DNA of 18,857 nt from Bacteroidota bacterium (GCA_009937085.1 JAACDD010000072.1:1-18857), one strand, 5' to 3'. Counted from the stretch's first letter, positions 7,593 to 15,313 are shown. Numbers and translations: made by a program. The notes: generated from the letters alone by a model not told the origin.

Positions 7593-7616
7593 AAAGCACT
7601 TCATCCGAAGTGCTTT
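7593..7616 (-). terminator. Strong intrinsic terminator after yajC
   Basis: A perfect 10-bp stem AAAGCACTTC / GAAGTGCTTT with a 4-nt loop, followed on the minus strand by a run of U before the pyrD start codon. It closes the nusB-DUF1573-yajC unit and separates it from pyrD. Confidence 0.85.
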
Positions 7617-7620
7617 GATT

Positions 7621-7902
7621 TTATTTTTTTGGACTGGTTGTTCTGCGCTGGCTCATCTCTTGGGAGATAAAGCTTCGCTCCATTTTAACTTTTCCTGCCA
7701 TAGTTTCAATAACACAGCTATCGTTGCTTTCGTTAACCTCAACTACTTTGCCATGAATACCTCCTTTGGTAACTACCAAATCCCCTTTTTTAAGGTTATT
7801 TTTAAAGGTGCGTTCTTTTTTGGCACGACGTTGTTGCGGTAGAATTAAAAACAAAAACATGACCGCAAACATGAGTAGTAAAAAAGGTAGTTGGTTTCCC
7901 AT
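7621..7902 (-). CDS. yajC: Preprotein translocase subunit YajC
   Basis: A small inner-membrane subunit associated with SecDF and the Sec translocon. The 93-residue protein has one N-terminal membrane segment (about residues 5-22) ending in LPQQRRAKKE, the classic YajC signature, then a small cytosolic domain with LKKGDLVVTKGGIHGKVVEV. The C-terminus is basic. It follows the DUF1573 gene by 11 nt in the same operon. secDF is not in the window. Confidence 0.95.
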   Translation of the reverse strand: MGNQLPFLLLMFAVMFLFLILPQQRRAKKERTFKNNLKKGDLVVTKGGIHGKVVEVNESNDSCVIETMAGKVKMERSFISQEMSQRRTTSPKK

Positions 7903-7913
7903 TGATATAAAAT

Positions 7914-8402
7914 TTAGTTATTAGTTTGATTACGAGCAGCTTGACGCTGTTGTTCTTTTACAGGATCTGGAGTAACCATTGTTTTGATTCTCAGAATTTC
8001 ACGCCCTTTTTCTGTATTGGTAGTAAGCGTTACCGTTTTAGTTTGATTGCCAGGTTTGTTGGCAGAATCAAATTTAACCTTAATTTCTCTAGATTCACCA
8101 GGAGCAATAGGCGTATTCTTGGGATACTCGGGTACGGTACAACCGCAACTACCACGTGCATCTAAAATCATCAAATCGCTATCTCCCGTATTGGTAAACG
8201 AAAAAGCTGTTTCAACAATATCGCCTTCATTAATGACACCAAAATCGTGTTCTTTTTTGTCAAATGTCAATACAGGTAGACTGCTATTGGCATCTTGGCG
8301 CGCTTCAGCTTGCGCAAGGTTTTCTGACTTTACTTTTTTGGAGGCATCTCCAGAGCAACTCATAATAAACAGACCCATTAGGGCAAAAATCCATGGTTTC
8401 AT
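7914..8402 (-). CDS. DUF1573 domain lipoprotein
   Basis: A predicted 162-residue lipoprotein: signal sequence with lipobox IMSC (Cys16), a polar linker, then one DUF1573 domain (about residues 43-145). The diagnostic pattern is a phenylalanine-rich strand (EHDFGVINEGD), FSFTNTGDSDLMI and the conserved SCGCTVPEYP; the rest resembles an Ig-like beta-sandwich fold. DUF1573 proteins are abundant in Bacteroidota; the role is unknown. I chose the ATG at 8402 rather than 8420, because it places the basic residue and hydrophobic core at normal signal-peptide distance. It sits between nusB (29-nt gap) and yajC (11-nt gap), a common flavobacterial arrangement. Confidence 0.9.
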   Translation of the reverse strand: MKPWIFALMGLFIMSCSGDASKKVKSENLAQAEARQDANSSLPVLTFDKKEHDFGVINEGDIVETAFSFTNTGDSDLMILDARGSCGCTVPEYPKNTPIAPGESREIKVKFDSANKPGNQTKTVTLTTNTEKGREILRIKTMVTPDPVKEQQRQAARNQTNN

Positions 8403-8431
8403 AATTTGTAATTTTTCCAAAAATAAACATA

Positions 8432-9364
8432 TTACTGCATTCCGCGTAAATTTTTACGAATGCGTTTTTGCTCGGTAAATTCTTTAACTACTTTATCCAA
8501 AATACCATTGATGAATATGCTGCTTTTTGGCGTGGCGTATTCCTTAGCAATTTCCAAATATTCATTGATAGTGACGTTCACAGGAATTGAAGGGAAATAC
8601 AACACCTCCGCCAACGCCATTAGCAATAAGGTAAAGTCTAAGCTTGCAATACGATCTGGATCCCAATTTGGCGTTCTTCCAATAATTTCGTTTTGTAATT
8701 CTTGTTTGTTAAGCATAACCTTGCGAAACAGCTCTAACGAAAACTTTTGGTCTTCTTCGTCCTTGTACAAATGCGGTATTACCGCATCAAGGGTGTCGAT
8801 GCGTTTTAGACTGTTACGAACAATGGTATTTACAAGAGGAATATCATCCATCCACGAAATGTTTACCTCCTCAATAAATTCGGGCAGTCGGTCAAAAGGT
8901 GCAATCACATTAGTGTATAGGGAAACTAAAAAGGCTTTGTCGGATTCCATCGAGGTAGTTTCTTCATCCAAATACGCGTGATACACATCGCTTTGCGTTA
9001 TGGCGTCCCAAATCAGTCGCACATATTCGTCGTGTTTTTTCCAGAATTTAAGTTTGTGCTTGGTACGTAAGGCTTCCAATTTTGGGTTTTCCATCAATGC
9101 CTTTAACGCTTGATTAGAAAAGAACTTTGGGTTCACTTCATTTGCCTCTGGCGTCAAATGCTTTTTGGTATTTTTTAAATAAAGCTGATGTCCGCAAGCA
9201 TGTAATTCTACAAACAAATCCAAAAGGGTGATATAGAGTAATTGAAAGTCTTGACTGCTTTTGAGTATCCACGATTCGCCTGCTTTGAGGTTATCGTTGG
9301 GGTCCAGCTGTTGGGCGTAGAGGGCTTGCATAACCTTAGTGCGAAGATGCCGTCTTGTAATCAT
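8432..9364 (-). CDS. nusB: Transcription antitermination factor NusB, long form
   Basis: NusB binds boxA RNA with NusE (ribosomal protein S10) and supports antitermination and maturation of rRNA. The N-terminus RRHLRTKVMQALYAQQ (4-19) matches the first NusB helix with its RNA-binding arginines, and residues about 230-300 match the C-terminal half (VNVTINEYLEIAKEYATPKS, then FINGILDKV). Between them lie about 170 residues absent from E. coli NusB (139 residues total); the long form of about 310 residues is usual in Bacteroidota. The start at 9364 is preferred to 9391, because the helix begins there and a -7 element lies just upstream. It is first in the nusB-DUF1573-yajC operon. Confidence 0.93.
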   Translation of the reverse strand: MITRRHLRTKVMQALYAQQLDPNDNLKAGESWILKSSQDFQLLYITLLDLFVELHACGHQLYLKNTKKHLTPEANEVNPKFFSNQALKALMENPKLEALRTKHKLKFWKKHDEYVRLIWDAITQSDVYHAYLDEETTSMESDKAFLVSLYTNVIAPFDRLPEFIEEVNISWMDDIPLVNTIVRNSLKRIDTLDAVIPHLYKDEEDQKFSLELFRKVMLNKQELQNEIIGRTPNWDPDRIASLDFTLLLMALAEVLYFPSIPVNVTINEYLEIAKEYATPKSSIFINGILDKVVKEFTEQKRIRKNLRGMQ

Positions 9365-9387
9365 GTATGAGAACGTCTTTTGATGAT

Positions 9388-9396
9388 GCAAAAATA
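9388..9396 (-). promoter_or_regulatory. -7 element of the nusB promoter
   Basis: The minus strand has TATTTTTGC, a perfect TAnnTTTGC, giving a leader of about 17-20 nt to the ATG at 9364. A TTG occurs only 24 nt upstream, further than usual, so the -33 contact is unclear. Confidence 0.5.
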
Positions 9397-9414
9397 CGAT
9401 GTTTAACTTTAGAT

Positions 9415-9444
9415 TTGGTACAACCTACTAAAAACTTATCTTCG
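9415..9444 (+). promoter_or_regulatory. Promoter of the ABC transporter gene
   Basis: TTG (9415-9417), a 19-nt spacer and TATCTTCG (9437-9444) fit the Bacteroidota consensus with one -7 mismatch. The predicted transcript begins only about 6-10 nt before the TTG start codon at 9458, so the leader would be very short. It overlaps the region upstream of the divergent nusB promoter. Confidence 0.6.
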
Positions 9445-9457
9445 TAAAAAAAATAGC

Positions 9458-11218
9458 TTGCGCGCGCTTCAATACCTTAATAGTTATCTAAAAAAATACC
9501 GTCCACTATTGTTGTTGGGACTGTTATTTACCGTTTCTTCACGAGTGTTTGCCGTTCTCGCACCAAGTTTAGTTGGTGATTCCATTACCGTGATAGAGCA
9601 GTTTATACAAAGTGGTGCAACAGACTTAACGGACATAAAAAAAGTACTGCTGACCAATATTGCACTTATTATTGGAGCTGCGCTGATTTCTGGAGGATTT
9701 ACGTTTGCCATGCGACAAACCATAATTAATGTATCTCGTCACATTGAATTCGACCTTAAAAACACCATATACGATCACTACCAAAAGCTTTCGCTGCGAT
9801 TTTATAAGCAAAACCGCACTGGTGATTTAATGAGTCGTATTAGCGAAGACGTCTCTAGAGTACGCATGTATGTTGGCCCTGCGCTTATGTATAGCGTTAA
9901 TACCATCACACTATTTGTTATTGTAATTAGCTACATGGTAAGTGTTGCACCCAAACTAACGCTTTACACGCTACTGCCCTTGCCTATTTTATCAGTCATG
10001 ATATATAAGCTAAGCAAGGCCATACATGAACGCAGTACTCTTGTACAGCAGATGCTATCACAACTTTCCACATTTGCGCAAGAATCGTTTAGTGGGGTTA
10101 ATGTGATAAAATCCTATGCAATAGAACCGAACCGCATAGCAGAAATGGAACGCATTTCGGCAGAAAGCCGCACTAAAAACATGTCGCTTGTGCAAGTACA
10201 AGCCTGGTTTTTTCCAATGATGATATTGCTTATTGGCATAAGTAATGTTTTGGTGATTTTTATTGGTGGTAGTCAGTACATCGCGGGACAAATTGAACTT
10301 GGCGTATTGGCAGAGTTTATTATTTATGTGAATATGCTCACATGGCCTGTGGCAACAGTGGGATGGGTAACTTCTATTGTACAACAAGCGGAGGCATCGC
10401 AAAAACGGATCAATGAGTTTTTAGGCCAAGAACCTGAAATACAAGATAGCAATACAACTTTCAATATTTTAGAAGAGACCTCTATTGCGTTTAAGAATGT
10501 GCATTTCACCTACGATGACACAGGAATTCATGCACTCCAAGGCGTTTCTTTTGCGCTGGAAGCAGGGAAAACAATTGCTGTAATGGGACCAACAGGCGCT
10601 GGAAAAACAACCTTATTACAATTACTTTCAAAAACCTATTTACCACATTCAGGAGAAGTCATGCTTGGTGGCAAATCGATTAATGACTACGCCCAAAATG
10701 ACATTCGAGAAGCGATGGGCGTAGTACCACAACAGCCCTTTTTGTTCTCTGATACCATTGCCAATAATATTCGTTTTGGCAAACAAGATGCGACAGAAGA
10801 AGAAATTCAAGCCGCTGCAAAACAAGCTGCCGTTCACGATAATATTATTGCGTTTTCTGAAAAGTATGAGACCATGCTAGGTGAGCGAGGCATCACACTT
10901 TCTGGTGGACAAAAACAACGGGTTTCCATTGCACGTGCGCTCATCAAGCAACCAAAACTATTGTTGTTAGATGATTGCCTTTCGGCAGTAGATACCGAGA
11001 CAGAAGAAGCCATTTTAACATCGCTAAAAGCAACAAACAAAAACACCACAACAGTTATTGTATGCCACCGTGTTTCGTCTGCAAAAAATGCAGATTATAT
11101 TCTTATTCTTAAAGACGGAAGTGTAACCCAATTTGGCACGCATGCAGCTCTTATTAAAGATGATGGCTATTACAAAGATTTGTATGCCCAACAACGTTTA
11201 GAGGAAGAAAACTTATAA
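9458..11218 (+). CDS. ABC exporter half-transporter (TMD-NBD), degenerate Walker B
   Basis: A 586-residue MdlA/YheI-like exporter subunit: membrane domain with about six helices (residues 15-315) fused to an ATPase domain (340-586). ATPase motifs are Walker A GPTGAGKTT (377-385), Q-loop VVPQQPF (422-428), signature LSGGQ (481-485), Walker B LLLLDD (501-506), D-loop SAVD and switch His537. Asp506 stands where the catalytic Glu is expected, as in the degenerate half of heterodimeric exporters such as the TM287/288 type. No partner gene is adjacent, so it may pair with a subunit encoded elsewhere or work as a homodimer. The start must be TTG at 9458: no ATG or GTG lies between the in-frame stop at 9410 and that codon. 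Substrate unknown (lipid, peptide or drug). Confidence 0.92.
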   Translation: MRALQYLNSYLKKYRPLLLLGLLFTVSSRVFAVLAPSLVGDSITVIEQFIQSGATDLTDIKKVLLTNIALIIGAALISGGFTFAMRQTIINVSRHIEFDLKNTIYDHYQKLSLRFYKQNRTGDLMSRISEDVSRVRMYVGPALMYSVNTITLFVIVISYMVSVAPKLTLYTLLPLPILSVMIYKLSKAIHERSTLVQQMLSQLSTFAQESFSGVNVIKSYAIEPNRIAEMERISAESRTKNMSLVQVQAWFFPMMILLIGISNVLVIFIGGSQYIAGQIELGVLAEFIIYVNMLTWPVATVGWVTSIVQQAEASQKRINEFLGQEPEIQDSNTTFNILEETSIAFKNVHFTYDDTGIHALQGVSFALEAGKTIAVMGPTGAGKTTLLQLLSKTYLPHSGEVMLGGKSINDYAQNDIREAMGVVPQQPFLFSDTIANNIRFGKQDATEEEIQAAAKQAAVHDNIIAFSEKYETMLGERGITLSGGQKQRVSIARALIKQPKLLLLDDCLSAVDTETEEAILTSLKATNKNTTTVIVCHRVSSAKNADYILILKDGSVTQFGTHAALIKDDGYYKDLYAQQRLEEENL

Positions 11219-11223
11219 GCATT

Positions 11224-11256
11224 TAAGATTTGTTACATTTACTTCAACAAATCTTA
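11224..11256 (+). repeat. 11-bp inverted repeat just upstream of the DUF3276 gene
   Basis: TAAGATTTGTT / AACAAATCTTA with an 11-nt centre fills the gap between the ABC gene and the DUF3276 ATG, ending 4 nt before that codon. There is no U-tract, so it is not a normal terminator. In RNA it would place a hairpin over the ribosome entry site; in DNA it could be an operator. Confidence 0.6.
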
Positions 11257-11260
11257 CAAT

Positions 11261-11521
11261 ATGGATACTTTCGAACATTCACACAGCGTTCGGGAACTGT
11301 GCCTACAAGCGGGTTCTCGCACATATTATTTTGACGTTAAGCAAACTAAGGCTAATGATTATTACTTAATAATTTCGGAACGCAAAAAATCTCCAGACGG
11401 AAAATTACTTAAAAAACAAAGACTCTATTTATATAAGGAACACTTTGAAGCATTTAGTGAGATGTTGTCAGAATTGACAACATTTATCAGAAAGGAAAAA
11501 GGAAGTACCGTGTTGCGCTAG
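11261..11521 (+). CDS. DUF3276 (PUR-alpha-like) protein
   Basis: A small cytosolic protein of 86 residues. The segment GSRTYYFDVKQTKANDYYL (residues 18-36), then IISERKK and the aromatic RLYLYKEHFEAFSEMLSEL, is the PUR repeat pattern of DUF3276, a family conserved in Bacteroidota and distantly related to eukaryotic Pur-alpha, whose repeats bind single-stranded nucleic acid. A nucleic-acid-binding role is inferred from the fold only. It follows the ABC gene by 42 nt, largely taken up by an inverted repeat. The promoter of the next gene begins inside its 3' end. Confidence 0.85.
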   Translation: MDTFEHSHSVRELCLQAGSRTYYFDVKQTKANDYYLIISERKKSPDGKLLKKQRLYLYKEHFEAFSEMLSELTTFIRKEKGSTVLR

Positions 11522-11541
11522 TATTTTTATAGCTATTTTTG
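11513..11541 (+). promoter_or_regulatory. Promoter of the thioredoxin-like gene
   Basis: TTG (11513-11515), an 18-nt spacer and TATTTTTG (11534-11541) match the Bacteroidota consensus in full. The -33 lies in the last codons of the DUF3276 gene. Transcription would start near 11547, which excludes an upstream in-frame ATG at 11539 as start and supports 11563. Confidence 0.68.
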
Positions 11542-11562
11542 AAGCTCAAATTCAATACAAAA

Positions 11563-12123
11563 ATGGCACGGACTCCTTCAAATATGCTCGACCTTGGCAC
11601 AAAAGCACCAGATTTCACTTTACCCAACACCACAGACGAAAAGGTGTACTCTTTTTCGGATGTGCACGGAGCAAAGGGAACCGTCGTTATGTTTATTTGC
11701 AATCATTGCCCGTATGTAATGCATGTTTTTGACGGCATTGCATCGCTAGCAAATGATTATATGGAGCAAGGTTTTGGATTTGTTGCAATATCGAGCAACG
11801 ATGTGGAAAACTACCCTGATGATTCGCCAGAATTGATGAAAAAAACAGCAAAAGAACAAGGGTTTAATTTTCCGTATTTATACGACGAGTCGCAAGATGT
11901 AGCCAAGGCTTACGACGCAGCATGTACACCTGATTTTTATCTTTTTGATGCCGAACGCGCCTTAGTTTATCGTGGGCAGATGGACAACTCAAGACCAGGA
12001 AACGATGTTCCTGTTACCGGAAAAGATTTACGTACAGCATTAGATGCACTTCTTGCTGGAACACCAATTGACTCGCTCCAAAAACCAAGTTTGGGATGTA
12101 ATATTAAGTGGAAAGTTAGCTAA
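11563..12123 (+). CDS. Thioredoxin-fold protein of the peroxiredoxin-like (AhpC/TSA) type
   Basis: A 186-residue protein without a signal peptide, so cytosolic. After LGTKAPDFTLPNT (11-23), typical of AhpC/TSA and thioredoxin-fold proteins, comes FICNHCPYV (44-52), a Cys46-Asn-His-Cys49 pair at the redox position, then CTPDFYLFD (121-129) with the cis-Pro loop, and a C-terminal GCNIKWK with Cys179. This fits the PRX-like group usually labelled thioredoxin family protein; a thiol reductase or peroxidase role is inferred and the substrate is unknown. The last 8 nt overlap the convergent isomerase gene. Its own promoter lies at 11513-11541. Confidence 0.88.
   Translation: MARTPSNMLDLGTKAPDFTLPNTTDEKVYSFSDVHGAKGTVVMFICNHCPYVMHVFDGIASLANDYMEQGFGFVAISSNDVENYPDDSPELMKKTAKEQGFNFPYLYDESQDVAKAYDAACTPDFYLFDAERALVYRGQMDNSRPGNDVPVTGKDLRTALDALLAGTPIDSLQKPSLGCNIKWKVS
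12114..12123. repeat. Palindrome containing both stop codons of a convergent gene pair
   Basis: The window reads GTTAGCTAAC here (12114-12123 is its GTTAGCTAA core plus flank; the full 10-bp palindrome is 12115-12124). Both genes end Val-Ser-stop by reading it from opposite strands. Confidence 0.75.
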
Positions 12124-13048
12124 CTGCTACAAGTTCCACATCAAAAATTAAAGTAGCGTTTGGTGGAATAACGCCACCTGCACCTTGTGCGCCATATCCT
12201 AAATCACTTGGGATTACAAAACGTGCTTTGTCACCAACAGTAAGCAACTGAATACCTTCGTCCCATCCTGGGATTACCTGTCCAACACCCAATGCAAAAT
12301 CAATCGGTTGATTGCGTTTGTAAGAGGAGTCAAAAACAGTACCATCAGCTAATTGTCCTTTGTAATGCACGCTAACGGTTTTGCCTTTTTCAGCAGCGGC
12401 ACCCGCACCGCGTTGAATAAATTGGTAACGCAATCCTGAAGCTGTTTTTTCAAATCCTGAGGCAATTTTATCAAGTTCTTTTTCTTGTTCCTCGCGCTCT
12501 TCACGTAAACGCTCCTCGCGACTTCCTTCAAAAGTTCTGAACGCCTCAACAGCATTCCAAGCTGCTGCTGCTTCGCCAATACGCTCAATGACAACAGACT
12601 CAATCTCATCATTTTGCGCAATCGCATTTACAACATCTTGACCTTCCTCAACAAAGCCAAAGACGGTATGTTTTCCATCGAGCCAAGGGGTCTCGTTGTG
12701 TGTAATAAAAAATTGACTTCCATTGGTGCCAGGACCTGCATTTGCCATAGACAATACGCCTGGTCTATCGTGATTTAGTTCAGCATGAATTTCGTCATCA
12801 AATTGATAGCCTGGACCTCCAGTCCCCGTGCGTTGTGGACAACCACCTTGAATCATAAAGTCAGCAATTACACGATGGAAACAAAGGCCATCGTAATAAG
12901 GTGTGCCCTGAGGCTTGTGCGAGTTTTCAAGATTCCCTTCTGCTAACGCAACAAAGTTTCCTACCGTTCCCGGGGTTTCGTTGTGTGTTAAGCGTACTTT
13001 GATTGTTCCTTTGGGTGTGGTAAATACAGCGTAAATTCCTTCGCTCAT
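12116..13048 (-). CDS. Cyclophilin-FKBP fusion peptidyl-prolyl isomerase
   Basis: A 310-residue protein with two unrelated prolyl-isomerase domains. Residues 5-160 are a cyclophilin: FHRV (58-61, catalytic Arg60), FMIQGG (64-69), MANAGPGTNGSQFFI (101-115) and WLDGKHTVFG (122-131). A charged Glu/Arg-rich helical linker spans about 165-200. Residues about 205-308 are an FKBP: VHYKGQLADGTVFDSS (227-242), VIPGWDEG (258-265), and YGAQGAGGVIPPNATLIFDVEL (285-306) near the end. No signal peptide, so cytosolic. Such dual-family immunophilins (CFBP type) are known from flavobacteria; this is a folding catalyst or chaperone by inference. A promoter-like -7 (13069-13076) lies in the 40-nt gap after recQ. 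Confidence 0.95.
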   Translation of the reverse strand: MSEGIYAVFTTPKGTIKVRLTHNETPGTVGNFVALAEGNLENSHKPQGTPYYDGLCFHRVIADFMIQGGCPQRTGTGGPGYQFDDEIHAELNHDRPGVLSMANAGPGTNGSQFFITHNETPWLDGKHTVFGFVEEGQDVVNAIAQNDEIESVVIERIGEAAAAWNAVEAFRTFEGSREERLREEREEQEKELDKIASGFEKTASGLRYQFIQRGAGAAAEKGKTVSVHYKGQLADGTVFDSSYKRNQPIDFALGVGQVIPGWDEGIQLLTVGDKARFVIPSDLGYGAQGAGGVIPPNATLIFDVELVAVS

Positions 13049-13068
13049 AAGTCAAAATTTATATGCTG

Positions 13069-13076
13069 CGAAAGTA
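13069..13076 (-). promoter_or_regulatory. Probable -7 element for the isomerase gene
   Basis: The minus strand has TACTTTCG followed by C, one mismatch from TAnnTTTGC, about 14 nt of leader before the ATG at 13048. At the -33 position the best match is TGG rather than TTG, 20 nt upstream, inside the end of recQ. Confidence 0.45.
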
Positions 13077-13088
13077 GCCATAAAAAGA

Positions 13089-15305
13089 TTAGTTTGCCAC
13101 TTCACTCATAAATTTAATTCGGAAAACGCGTAAGTCGTCGTCTTCAAAATCCCCATCGAATTCCTCAACTGCAGTCTGAATATCGTCTTCATCGGCTTCC
13201 ATAAAATACGCATATAATTCTTCTTGTTGATCTTCATCAAAAAGCTCATCAATAGCGTATTGGATATTTACTTTTGTTCCTGAAAAAACAATGGTTTCTA
13301 ACTGTTCTAAAAAAGCTGGGAAATCCATGCCTTTGGCATCAGCAATATCTTGCAAGGGTAATTTTCTATCTATATTTTGAATGATAAATAGCTTTAAGGC
13401 AGAGTTTGCACCTGTGCTTTTAATAATTAAATCCTCTGGACGAACAATACCGTTATCCTCCGTGTATTTTGCAATAAGCGATATAAAAGGCTTTCCAAAT
13501 TTATTCGCCTTTCCTTCTCCTACGCCGTGAATACTTTTGAGTTCCTCAATGGTAATCGGGTATTTGATAAGCATATCTTCAATGGAAGACTCTTGGAACA
13601 CAGCATAGGGCGGTACTTCAAATTTATCTGCTACATCTTTTCGAAGTTGCATCAACATTTTTTGAAGTTTAACATCAAAATTTCCTGCTTTTACTGGCGT
13701 TGCAATTGGCATAGACGTATCGTACACATGGTTTTCAGTCATCAAAAAACTATCTGGTTTTTCGATAAACGCTTTCCCTTTTTTACTAATTTTTATAACC
13801 CCATAGGTCTCTATCTCTTTTGTTAGATAACCTGCAACCAATAGTTGTGTGAGCAATGCTTTCCAATAAGGCAGTTCATGACTACTACCTAATCCAAATA
13901 GCGGATTTGAACGAATACTATGTGATACTAAAATAGGCGTTTCTAGACCTGCCATAATATGGATCAGCTCTTTAATTTTGTACTGCTCATTCGTCTGTTT
14001 TACCAGATTTAGCAACATGCCTACTTCTTGTTGTGCTTCTACCTTAGGCTTTGGATTTCGAGTATTATCGTCCATTTCTGCGCCATCGCCATTAATTTCA
14101 TCAAATTCCTCTCCGAAATAATGAAGTATAAATTTCCGCCTAGACATGGACGTTTCAGCGTAAGCTACCATTTCTTGCAATAATGCATAACCCACCTCTT
14201 GCTCGGCAAGGGGTTTTCCCGACATAAACTTTTCAAGTTTTTCAATGTCTTTGTATGCATAAAACGCCAAACAATGTCCTTCGCCACCATCGCGACCACC
14301 ACGACCTGTTTCTTGGTAGTAACTCTCAATACTTTTTGGGATATCGTGATGAATAACAAATCGAACGTCAGGTTTATCGATTCCCATACCAAAAGCGATA
14401 GTTGCAACAATAACATCGCAGTCTTCCTTCAAAAAACTATCTTGATTAAACACACGCTGCTTATTGTCTAACCCCGCATGATACGGTAGCGCATTAACGC
14501 CATTAACTTGCAATACTTGAGCAAGTTCTTCAACGCGTTTTCTGGACAAGCAATAGACGATGCCTGATTTTCCTGAATTTTCTTTTACAAAAGAAATGAT
14601 GTCACGGTCTACTTGTGCTGTTTTTGGACGAACTTCGTAGTATAAATTAGGCCTATTAAAAGATGCTTTATAAGTTGTAGCATCAGAAATATTTAGATTT
14701 TTTAAAATATCCTCTTGTACTTTTGGAGTTGCCGTGGCGGTTAGCCCAATAATGGTTATATTATCCCCTATACGTGCCGAAATAGATTTAAGATTGCGGT
14801 ATTCAGGCCTAAAATCATGTCCCCATTCAGAAATACAATGCGCCTCGTCGATAGCCATAAAACTTATCTGAACGGTGCGTAAGAACGCAACATTATCTTC
14901 TTTTGTCAGCGACTCGGGTGCAACGTAAAGCAGTTTTGTAATACCAGAAGTAATATCGTCTTTTACCGTTTGGATTTGTGTTTTGCTCAGTGATGAGTTT
15001 AAAACGTGCGCAATACCATCGTTTTTGGAGATCCCGCGAATGGCGTCTACTTGGTTTTTCATAAGCGCAATTAGTGGCGATACCACTATTGCCGTTCCAG
15101 GTTGAATCAGTGCTGGCAATTGATAACAAAGTGATTTTCCGCCACCTGTTGGCATAATCACGAATGTATTCTCTTTGTTAAGTACGCTTTTGATTACTGG
15201 CTCTTGGAGTCCTCTGAATTCGCTAAAACCAAAATATTTTTTTAATGCAGCCTTTAAATTAAACTGCTCATCAACTACATTTAGCTTCATGTTGGTTTTG
15301 TACAT
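13089..15305 (-). CDS. recQ: RecQ family ATP-dependent DNA helicase
   Basis: A 3'-5' DNA helicase in recombination and replication-fork repair. The 738 residues hold a helicase core with Walker A PTGGGKS (52-58), DEAH (153-156), the RecQ aromatic-rich loop WGHDFRPEY (161-169), TATA motif III (190-193) and QETGRGGRDG motif VI (331-340). After the core, SRRKFILHYFG (388-398) marks the RQC start, but the four Cys of the usual zinc site are missing. A winged-helix region (about 430-515), an HRDC domain (about 543-615) and an acidic C-terminal extension (about 620-738) follow. A second ATG at 15290 is an equally possible start, giving 733 residues. It is divergent from kdsD with a 45-nt gap. Confidence 0.94.
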   Translation of the reverse strand: MYKTNMKLNVVDEQFNLKAALKKYFGFSEFRGLQEPVIKSVLNKENTFVIMPTGGGKSLCYQLPALIQPGTAIVVSPLIALMKNQVDAIRGISKNDGIAHVLNSSLSKTQIQTVKDDITSGITKLLYVAPESLTKEDNVAFLRTVQISFMAIDEAHCISEWGHDFRPEYRNLKSISARIGDNITIIGLTATATPKVQEDILKNLNISDATTYKASFNRPNLYYEVRPKTAQVDRDIISFVKENSGKSGIVYCLSRKRVEELAQVLQVNGVNALPYHAGLDNKQRVFNQDSFLKEDCDVIVATIAFGMGIDKPDVRFVIHHDIPKSIESYYQETGRGGRDGGEGHCLAFYAYKDIEKLEKFMSGKPLAEQEVGYALLQEMVAYAETSMSRRKFILHYFGEEFDEINGDGAEMDDNTRNPKPKVEAQQEVGMLLNLVKQTNEQYKIKELIHIMAGLETPILVSHSIRSNPLFGLGSSHELPYWKALLTQLLVAGYLTKEIETYGVIKISKKGKAFIEKPDSFLMTENHVYDTSMPIATPVKAGNFDVKLQKMLMQLRKDVADKFEVPPYAVFQESSIEDMLIKYPITIEELKSIHGVGEGKANKFGKPFISLIAKYTEDNGIVRPEDLIIKSTGANSALKLFIIQNIDRKLPLQDIADAKGMDFPAFLEQLETIVFSGTKVNIQYAIDELFDEDQQEELYAYFMEADEDDIQTAVEEFDGDFEDDDLRVFRIKFMSEVAN

Positions 15306-15313
15306 TTGTATTC

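Noticed and set aside
13049..13080. Nine-codon frame (ATG to TGA) before the isomerase gene on the minus strand, possible leader peptide
   Set aside because: Too short to support, and its ATG lies upstream of the -7 element, so it would not be in the transcript.
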